From Stenopsyche tienmushanensis (Eukaryota > Arthropoda > Insecta > Trichoptera > Stenopsychidae), in NCBI GenBank assembly GCA_008973525.1, contig WACJ01000479.1, positions 1-64,000 on the forward strand: 64,000 nt of DNA. Reading direction: 5' to 3'. The position numbers and the translations under genes are program-made. The notes beneath the pieces were generated by a model, which saw nothing but the letters and a program-made list of their open reading frames with translations, had not been told where the DNA came from and searched no databases. Below are positions 54,590-64,000 of the stretch, in pieces. Position 1 is the first letter of the stretch, and every line of letters begins with the position of its first letter.

Positions 54590-57500
54590 AAATGTATCTT
54601 TAGTTAGTTAGATAAAAAAAAAAAAATAATATTAGTTTGTGTTTTTGATGGGAACATTTGAGAATATCATTAGTTTTCATCTTTCATATAAAATTAATAT
54701 TTCAGCTTTCATTAATCTAGGATCATTTTCTTGAGAAATTTGGTAGCGTGTTTTTTGTCCAAATGTATGCTCAGAAAGTAGATAATTTTTTACTCAACTG
54801 CCCGGGAAAACGGGATAAGGAATGAAGGTATCGAAATAATCATAAAATACATAAAAAGCTTAATCTATTTTATTCAAAGTTATTTGTCAGTTTACAATAG
54901 TAGGCATGCATCTTCATCCAAAATATTTTAGAGCACGCACACATTTAACGTATTATTCTTCTCTCGATTGCGCACTGCACATTTAACTCATAGGAATGAG
55001 TATGAAGTGAAATAAAAACGAAGCACATACAAATTAAATAAATCGTCGATAAATATATATATATAGAAGAAAGAAAAAAGTACGCAACTTCAACACAACC
55101 TAAGGATAGTCTAATAATATCTGATTTTGGCAGTCAGTTTCAAGCTGCTTAATTATAATTTATGGAATGTACTATAGTCATAAAAAAATACTATAAAAAC
55201 AATAATTTAATAAAATGTAGTAATGTACACAATTATATATTTTTACATTATAAAATAGTAAGATACTTAAAAGTATAAAAATATGCCTAGCATCATATAA
55301 ATAAAAATGAAATTTATTTTTATTGGACTAGAAAATAAATGGATTATCAAAATAACCACTGCGCAATTTATTTGCTGAATCACATTCTGTGAAACAATAG
55401 TTCATTGGTCATAGCATATCACTGCAAGCCTCAACCGTTGAGAGTAGAAAATTCAAATTTGATATAATCAGAAATAAACCTTATTAACTTATATATACAT
55501 ATTTTTTTAAATTTGTAATTTATAAATATCATCGATACCGTTTAAAGATGAGAAATATCAATACATAATACTTTTCCTATATTAATTGATCAGTCTAATT
55601 TTGGTGTTGTTAATAAATACAATAATCTCTACTTTAGCAAGGGTTCAGATAGTAAAACTAATATTTGTGACAAATTGCACTCGATAAATATGATGCGTTT
55701 GAAATTAAAATAACTTACGAGCGACTATCAGCACTACGAAAGAAATTATTGTATTTATATATTCATTTTTAGGTTATCGCAAACTGTATTTTTACCTATG
55801 TCGAATCAGATCAAACCGATTTTGATACGGACAGACTTTTCGAGCTCATCGATTCGTTTCATGGTGAGATTCAATTCGACGGGGAAAATTAATATGACGG
55901 AATTCGATGCTCGCTGGACGTCTGAAAATCATATTTTCTAAGAAAAGTAAAATGAATTCTTCACAAATAAACTGACAGCTCTCTCGTTACCGAAGACGCA
56001 TTTTGCTAGCCGCGGAGCATCATATATGTGAAATTGTGTTTCAATTCCGATGATAAAAGTTACAATTTGATAATTAAGAGACATGATCGATATCTGCCCC
56101 CATCCCAGATATTCTATTCAGACTTTTGGAATCATACGATCCTCGAGGAAAAGCACGGAGAATAATAATATTAGGATATTGTTTATATGGACAATCGAAT
56201 TTCTGAATTTTCTAATATTCCATATTTGAAATTGAATAGTTTTTACTGTTTAAAACAAGGCACAAATTATTTAGCAATTTCCAGTTGAGATGAATATCTA
56301 CAAAATTGAGTCACAAAATTGTTATTTTTCAAATCACAAATAATACAAATGTAAAATGTTAAGAATATAAAATAAGTTGTAGCAGCAGGTAGAGGAAACA
56401 TAACTGAATTTTCATAAGATTATTAAAATCACAATCAAATAAAAATGTTATAAAATAAATATATTACTTATGTTATGGGCCGTGATAACGAGGAGACCAA
56501 ATTGTAAGATGAAAGGGTCATATTTGTCATCATGAAAAACGGTAGCTTCTTATAATACAAAATTCTGAGCCTAAATGCTTTGAATATGATTACAAATTCT
56601 TTTTTATTTTTACGATAGTTAAATTCGCTCAATATCCTTCTGACAAAATTACGTGCAAAAGGTACAAACATAAAAAACTATCAGAGATTGAAGTGACCCA
56701 TAACAATGATACAATTGCGTGTATTAATTCTATTCATATTTAGAAATTCACAAAATATTGTCTTCTATGCTTGACGGATGTTAATTCAAAACAAATCAAA
56801 TAAGTTAAATCCACTGAATGGTTATTAAAAAGGCACTAATCCTCCGCAAGATTGTTTTGGCTTAATTATGGTAAAGATGATATGACACACGCTAAAACTC
56901 ATTTTCAAAATTTCTCTCTTCTTTCTTGCGAAATCTTGAAATCATCAAAAATGAACGACATGCAAATACTAATGCTAGATAACTTAAAATTACATTTAAA
57001 AAAATCAATGACATGGTTGGTTTTACAACTAAAATTTATCATCGATTATTTGGTAGCAGGAAATATATATTAAAGAATAATACAATTCTCAGTATGCAAA
57101 ATATAAAATTGATCAAATAATCTTATGCGTGCTATGTATTACAGATGAGAGCAACGAGGAAAGTAAAATCAATTGTGAGATTTTGTACATTTTTACAAAT
57201 TGATAGTAATTCATGTTTAGAGACTAGGTACTTCCTGACTTTGATTTACAAAACAAAATATATTTGTACCTATCGATTATGTAAAACGGTTACCAAATAA
57301 AGGCTGATAAAATAATTTAGCATGAATTTTGTGTGAAACCAGACTAATGTTCCGTAAAACCCAGTGTTTGATTATTTACATATCAAAAGAATTCATGAAC
57401 GATAGCAACATAATTGCACATCATAACAACAATTATAATATTTTTACTGATTATTTTTAGTAGTAATTTGTCAGAAAAAAGGCAATATACTAAATTACAT

Positions 57501-60500
57501 ACATAGTTGGATAACAAGGATAATATTATTAGGAGCAAGTTTTTGTACAAGTAACTATAATTTTGAATTACAAATATGAACACAATGCTACGGTCAAATT
57601 ACATATTTTCCCTTTTATAGATAAATTAAAAGAATAGAGGTAATTTTAAACAAAAATGACACTAATCATATGTGGTCATCCAATCTTTTAGTATATTTTT
57701 ATCAAACTGTCAATGGTCAATCAATATTCAACGTTGAGAAGTGACAAATGTGCTTCAAAGTTAAATCAACTTATTCTTTAAGTTTATAATAAAATCATAA
57801 TCAGATAGATTATCTAAATATTAATTTTATAGCAAAAAATATGTATTTTGAATACGATAAAAAGAACCTTGTGCACATCACTAATTTAAGAAAAAAGAAT
57901 CATATAAATAACGAATACTGTTTTAATGTGTGCTGTTAGTTACTAATGACTATTTTAAAAAATATATATAATCATGTTTAAATCTTTAACAGATTAAAAG
58001 GGATACAGAGATTGCTATGCGTCAATATATAAATATTTATGACCACCTGTGTAACATTGCGTAAAAATAAAATAAAATGGAAAATTGACAACGAGACAAT
58101 GAAAATCGGTAAATGAGTTTTGTGTTCTAATCAGTAGAACCTCATTAAAATAGAATAAAAAACATTTAGTTTTCTATCAATTTTATGTCATCAATTTTGA
58201 CGCTCTCACACATACATAAATGTATTTAATGATGTCTTGATTTATTACTTAAATAATAATCGTGGAAATGGTTTAGTTTTACTCTATGATTAAAATTAAT
58301 TTGTAGAATAAAAGTAAATCATTTTCATGAGTATTCTTCATACAAATATGAGGTTTGGTCTACGGGAAAAAAAAAAAATATATATATGATTTTAATTTTC
58401 AAAATTTTTGAAAAAACTGGGTATTCAATCATTATTTTTAAAGTTTTTAAAGGCAAAAGTTGTAATGGAATTTTTGCCTTTGTCTGATATTTCGAACCAC
58501 CTATCGGGTTCATTATCAAGGATTTACTGTGAATCCTTTGATAATGATCTCCAATTCAAGTTTCAGTTTGTGCAAACCACTAAAACTAGTTCATGAAGTT
58601 ATATTTAATAACCAAAAATACAGATTGAAGTAAAACATGTTATTGAATAGGGACAGACGGGAACTTTTACTCTAAAAAAAAAGCTATCTTTGGTCCCGAC
58701 TATATCAAAACTCAAATCAGACCTGAATCTTTATATCAGAGATACATCTTCAAAAGTGACGAGACTTGTTACATTGTTTTTAGATTAATTTATACATAGC
58801 TTGATTGCACGAAACAGTGCTATTGCTGTTTGTTTTTGATGAAAAATTTACAAGCATCATGGATAATATTGAACCAGTAATGCTGACACATCTTTAGTGG
58901 AGTATCCCCATTGCATGAATGTTTCTATTTGTTTAAAATCTATTACTAACATGTGTGTAACATAACAAATTACTTATTTGGGTAGAATGTCAATTGTTTA
59001 TTTTCATAGATATGTGCGTTTGGAGTCTGAAAAATTAATTAACAGATGTAACAAATAATTTAATTTGCAAGAAAGCTTAAAAGACCTTCGTTGTTCATTA
59101 TTTTGAGAAAAAGTCTCCACGCATTATGCTTATTATAATATATTTAATGAGTCTATCTTCAAAATTACTCAAGTTATTTAATATCTCTCTGTTGATGTTA
59201 AAAAAATGCCAAACGTGAAGATAAAAATAGCAACAATCTGATAAATAAAAAATGTATAAATAAATTGATATACACTCAATATTGATTGTTTTAAAAAATG
59301 TATATCCCTATTTGAAAAATACTTAGAGATTAATTGGAATTATTTCATTCTCGTTTGAGACAATATCATCAACAATTAAAATAATAAGATCAATAAAACG
59401 AATAAGATAAAAGAATTTTATTCCCTTCATAAACAATGATGATACTTTAACGTATATTTTTTCAGCACAAATTACTTAAATAAAACTAGATATTAAAAAA
59501 AGACTAGCGTAAAATAATAAAGCGGATGAAAACCGACGGACTGAAGACAATTATTCTGGTAAAAAAACACAACGAAAGGTGAATATTTTCAGTAATGTCA
59601 GTGACTATATTTCTTAATTAGAATACTGTTTACTAAGTTTCCTTTTAGTTATCGTCATATATGATGACATGAGAATTAAACAAACGACTGAAAACATTTA
59701 TCATTGTCATAGAATATATTGCTTAATACCGAGAATTTAAAATTAGTATCTATCAATAAGGCCACTAATATTTAATTTGTTCAGTGATTGTCACTGGTGA
59801 CAAGTACTATGGTCATTTCATAATATAAGTTCGACTACAAAAATGAACACCATTATTAATCACATAATAGGTATTATGCACTAAACTGATTTTGCTATTT
59901 CAAATCATTCACACCAAATATTGAATACTAAATGCTGCAGTTTTTGTCTACTTAAAAAATAATTATTGCAACGACGGGTATACGAGTGTTCTGTGAAAAT
60001 GGCAGCGGGTCCATAATGAAAATATATTTTCCCTTGAATACGTTTTCAAAAATAAAACTAATAAGTACATTGTCCTTATATAATAATGGTTTTCATTTAA
60101 GTAAATAATAAGTAGTAAAAGTTAAAACTCAAAATGCATTTCACAACAAAATCAAAAATGCTTTTATCGATTGTATCATCTGAGGTTTAGTCACTTAAAA
60201 AAAATAGCATCTGAATGAAAAATAAATACGAGTTCATGTTATGATTTAAGTCATAATAATTAATTAATTTCCTATTTTATTTTAATACCAAAAATGTCAA
60301 ATACCTAATATTTATCCAAGGAAACAAAAAATATGCTCCTATGTTTTTTTAAGAGAGTATTTAAAGCATAATACTTGTTTTTCCACGCCACATCACAAAA
60401 GACAATTTAAGTACAATATAATTTTTCATGTTTTTAATACATATAAGGTAATTTTTATCATAGAATTAAAAAATAAATATACTCCCAGATATCAGAGATA

Positions 60501-62600
60501 AATGAATGACAGCGTTAGATCAAATAGTAAATATTAAAAAATATCATTCATAAATGAAAACATTACCAAAATATTTGGGTCATAAGATAGTAATAAGAGG
60601 CGACGGTTTACCGTCGAAACATAGAAGTTTTAAAATGGATTAGAACAAAATATCTGTCTATTGGAAATCAATATCAACGTAACAAGAATAGCCTGCGTCT
60701 GTAAAAGAGAACGTTTCAAGATTCTTCAACGTCAAGTATATTCAAAATTGTTAAATGATATAAAACAGTTTGCAATAACCTAATTTGTGTATATCAGTGC
60801 ATTGTCGAAATTTACATAAGGACACGTTTCAAGCTGACAGATAAAATCTGACTATATTGTAGTATATGTTCAACTCGACCACTCATAACGACAATACTGA
60901 CATGTAATATATACTCATTCAACAATAGATCAGCGTAAAGATGGCGACGCCAGCTCAACTGCAATATAACTTTATTATAGGCCGGAACGAAAGAGTCATA
61001 GACTATGAAAACTTTATCAGATTAAATATCATCGACTGGCTACACTTTGGAACTTTGAGGCTATTTATACGGAATACAATCAACTGGAAAAAGTGTAACA
61101 TTAGCATCGAACACAAAAGAAAGTGCATATGACACATTGATCATTGAAAATGTCTAAAAAAAATTCAAGATAATAAAAACATTATATTCCCTAGTTGTTT
61201 TTTAATTTGTTTATAAATATGCATACACATAAAATATATTTTTAGGATAACATTACAAATTTCCCGTTCCCATTTAAATCGATGAAAAATGTAAAATCAT
61301 GCCAAGAGTGGATAAATAAATCTGACCATAGGGTGTGCAGTCATTTCAGACAGAAGAACTCCATAGTTTGCTTTTTTAAAGTCATTATTGTATAATTTTC
61401 TGATTATTACGTTAGAAACGTTAGCTACCAGTTTAGAGTGAAAGTCAAAAACCACTATTTACACGTGTAATTTTAGGAATAAAATATTTCATTAGTCACA
61501 AATAGTAATCGAAAATCTAAAACAAGTATTTTAAAAGGTCATTGAAAATTGAAAAAAAACCCGCATTGATAACTGAGTAACGCAAATTTCTGTCGAGGGG
61601 AATTCATCTTTTGAAGCGCCGAAATGGTTAAAATTCATTTGAATAATCCAAATAAGCGTTTATGATGACACATGTTCATTTTTAAAGAAAAAAACTAAGT
61701 ACATATCGTATAAAAATACATAAAAAGAAGAAGTTCACCCTCAATTCTGTGAAAATAAATGTTGTGACAAAACGATACCAAGACTGCTAATTATAGAGAG
61801 CGTTTTCCTTAAATTGAGCCCCTTATGTTCTACCTTCCATTTTTCAGACTTATCCAAAACACCTGTATATTTGATCCTCAAGGAAGGTGTGTGCCTATTT
61901 AATTTCACAAGAACGCAGGTACATTCTCAGATATATTAATGTATTGCTTACAATATATATTGTGTTCAAAGAAATAAGCTTAATCAACTTGTATTACCGT
62001 ACAATGCAATTAAAATTACAGCTATAAAGAGAAATAAAATATCTATGGCATTAATTATGTACAATGAAAATAAAATTTGTATAAAAAATAATAATAATCT
62101 CGAGGCACAATGGAATGTTATCTCATATTGATACATATTTCTATGAGCAAAGGTACCTTGCCAACACACCTTGTTAAATCTATAAAATGTAATGTCTTAA
62201 CAAGTAAATACCAAAATATATATCACGTAAATCAATTTTACTTTTTCATATACATACATACTCATAATTATTGAATATAAGATTGGAATCATCATATTGA
62301 TAACAATTCATTATTTTCCACTTGAACTTTACAAATAGTAGAAAGATAATAATCAAAACAAAATATGTACTTATTTATAGTTTTTAAGATTGATCGATAT
62401 TTCATATTCATATTTGTTATCATCGTCCATACTTTTGCTTTATTACGATTCAGAATTCAATTAAGTTTTTAAACTTCAATTGTAAAATCTTACTTTTTTA
62501 AAGCGAGTTCAAAGTAAAGACAAGCAAAAATCATAAATTATGGCAAAATACTGAGTTTTAGAACAGTTCAGTTGAAGTCTAAATGATAAGAAATGCATAT
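54590..62600. other. AT-rich gene-poor stretch
   Basis: Apart from the candidate exon at 55773 and the MITE relative near 58388-58560, I see no gene, RNA or recognised repeat here. It could be intergenic DNA or the 3' UTR/intron of a longer transcript from either side. Confidence 0.5.
55773..55891 (+). CDS. Unrecognised candidate terminal exon
   Basis: An acceptor (ttcatttttag) ends at 55772. It is followed by 38 coding-like codons (IANCIFTYVESDQTDF, then LFELIDSFHGEIQF) and a TAA at 55889-55891. The composition is less AT-biased than the flanks. The phase is compatible with a donor at 50704, but mRpL33 would then lie within that intron on the other strand. The identity is unknown. Confidence 0.25.
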
Positions 62601-62607
62601 GTTACAG

Positions 62608-63021
62608 TCAAAACATATATTTAAGTAGAAAACGTTTTTACTAGTCGAAACTAGTTTATATTGGATGTCTTTGTTGTAACTAGAATTCACTACTAGTAAA
62701 GAATTTGAATTAAAACTAGTTTTAATTAGACAAAACGCGTTTTGAAAACTAAGGAACAGCCAAAGCTTTGCAATAACCAGTAATGTAAACTTACTTGTTA
62801 TATTTATTTTTTATTCCTTTATTAAATGATTATTTTTGTAATAATTAATAATTTATTGATTTTAAATTATGTTCAAAATTAAAACTAGTTATTATCTAAA
62901 ATCCAAACACGTACAACAGTAGACTTTAGTTATAACTAGGTAGTTCTAAATGAAACAAAGATATTCAATATAAACTAGTTTCAACTAGTAAAAACGCATT
63001 CTAACTAAATACATGTTTTGA
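62608..63021. repeat. Foldback element rich in ACTAGT palindromes, about 414 bp
   Basis: The two ends (about 62608-62670 and 62960-63021) are reverse complements over about 60 bp with several mismatches (tcaaaacat...tttttactagt...gaaactagttt). actagt recurs repeatedly in both arms. No clear target duplication was found. There is no coding capacity. Confidence 0.7.
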
Positions 63022-63716
63022 ATCTAACAGATACACTGTATAAAGTTATATAACAATAAAATACCTCGAAGAAAAAACCATATAAACAATTTTAAATTGC
63101 AATAATTTAAGAAAAACATGCAATATTTTAAATATATAAAGATCATATAGAAATAATTAAGATCAATCTTTGACATAAAATAGTTTAAAGGATTATACAG
63201 TTGGTTTCTTCTTTGAGCATGATCAATTTCGAGCATTTTGCCGAGTAAAACATTAATAATTTTACTAAAGATTAACATAGAACAAGTAATGTAATAATGC
63301 ATTCAATAAAACTAAAAATAAATTTTAAAAATTGCTCGAGAGCGTATTATCTAATGCTCGTTTAGAATTCATAATAAAATATATTAAAGAAGCATTTGAC
63401 TGAGGCATGACTGAATGCCGAATAGAAAATGTTCCGACTACATAAAAGTAAAAAAATTCAATGCTAAACACGAGCACGCTAATCTCATTTGAATGTATGT
63501 TTAATGAATTTTAATTTTAAATCACTGGAATATCTTCCATTCTTATATTTATTACTTATAAGTATGTATATTCATGAGAAATTTAAACCTTGACATTTTG
63601 GAATAGAAAAAAAATATATACATTATTTTTTTACGAATACAACTGAAATTCAATCATAGAAGCAAAGTTTGTAAGCCAAAATCAAACAAGGTAATGTTGG
63701 AAATGAATGAGTCATC

Positions 63717-64000
63717 GCTACGTATGACGAGACGGACGTCGATCGTGCAAATGTTCCGAAACAGTCCCGTGTTCTACTAATGTTTCGGGACTAAATCTAA
63801 CTCTTGACCCTGACCCACTTGAATCTTTAGCAGACACGTACGAACTATCTTCACTGGTTATGCTATCGGGAGGAGTGGGGTTCGTAGGAGTGCCGCCCCC
63901 CGATCCTCCTCCGCTTTTTTTCTGAGAATTATATTTTTTAAGACTCGATCGTAATTTCGTCGGTGCACCTATTTCGAGGCCCAAACTACCCGGACGCTCT
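63717..64000 (-). CDS. C-terminal exon of an unidentified gene, cut by the window edge
   Basis: The minus-strand frame is open from the window edge (64000) to a stop at 63719-63717, giving about 93 residues. It reads ERPGSLGLEIGAPTKLRSSL, a basic stretch, a Gly/Ser/Pro-rich linker, an acidic-serine stretch (SITSEDSSYVSAKDSS), then SRVRFSPETLVEH and a His/Arg-rich end. RVRF fits the PP1-docking RVxF motif. The composition and balanced codon use mark it as real coding sequence, probably the intracellular tail of a larger protein. I do not recognise the family. AATAAA at 63553-63548 on the minus strand may end the transcript. Confidence 0.6.

Overview
The window is nuclear DNA of an arthropod, most likely an insect. 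The evidence is a visual-type phospholipase C-beta (norpA orthologue) in 20 coding exons, split eukaryotic genes with GT-AG introns, and a dense load of DNA-transposon remnants (hAT, TTAA-site piggyBac-like, TA-site) plus a few LINE fragments. I could not fix the order or species. Most of the sequence is very AT-rich, except for two sharply bounded GC-rich blocks at about 11.9-15.2 kb and 40.7-43.8 kb. Each block covers the promoter and 5' exons of one of the two large genes.

Layout. 1-11.9 kb is a transposon graveyard: hAT remnants with ZBED/GTF2IRD2-like transposase, a decayed Jockey-like LINE, several non-autonomous elements with clear target-site duplications, and an antisense LINE 3' end. 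12.5-34.3 kb (+) is a PLEKHH/MAX-1-type gene (coiled coil, two PH domains, MyTH4, FERM), reconstructed here as 27 or 28 phase-consistent coding exons giving about 1,490 residues. Its AT-rich introns carry at least six TTAA-flanked elements, two hAT-type elements and one TA-flanked element. 34.3-40.7 kb is intergenic, with a 2-kb hAT copy, a TTAA element nested inside it, an inverted relative of that hAT, and an RTE-like LINE tail. 41.0-48.3 kb (+) is norpA, 1,079 residues, with a mutually exclusive pair of 80-nt exons. 52.45-53.75 kb (-) is the small three-exon gene mRpL33 (65 residues). 54-63.5 kb is AT-rich and nearly gene-free, with two foldback elements. At 63.7-64.0 kb (-) is the last coding exon of a gene that continues beyond the window.

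How the genes relate. norpA is the effector enzyme of Gq-coupled phototransduction. The PLEKHH/MAX-1 protein belongs to a cytoskeletal/axon-guidance family, and mRpL33 is a mitochondrial ribosome subunit. They look like unrelated neighbours. norpA and mRpL33 are convergent, about 4.4 kb apart.

Most interesting points: (1) matching GC-rich blocks of about 3 kb that start at two promoters and end abruptly inside the genes; (2) TTAA elements with a 43-44-bp tandem unit next to one terminus, each unit carrying a palindrome whose arms change in a compensatory way; (3) a TTAA insertion in a hAT copy whose empty site survives in a neighbouring copy; (4) the norpA exon pair and a C-terminal Phe-Tyr-Ala where the Drosophila protein has Phe-Cys-Ala.
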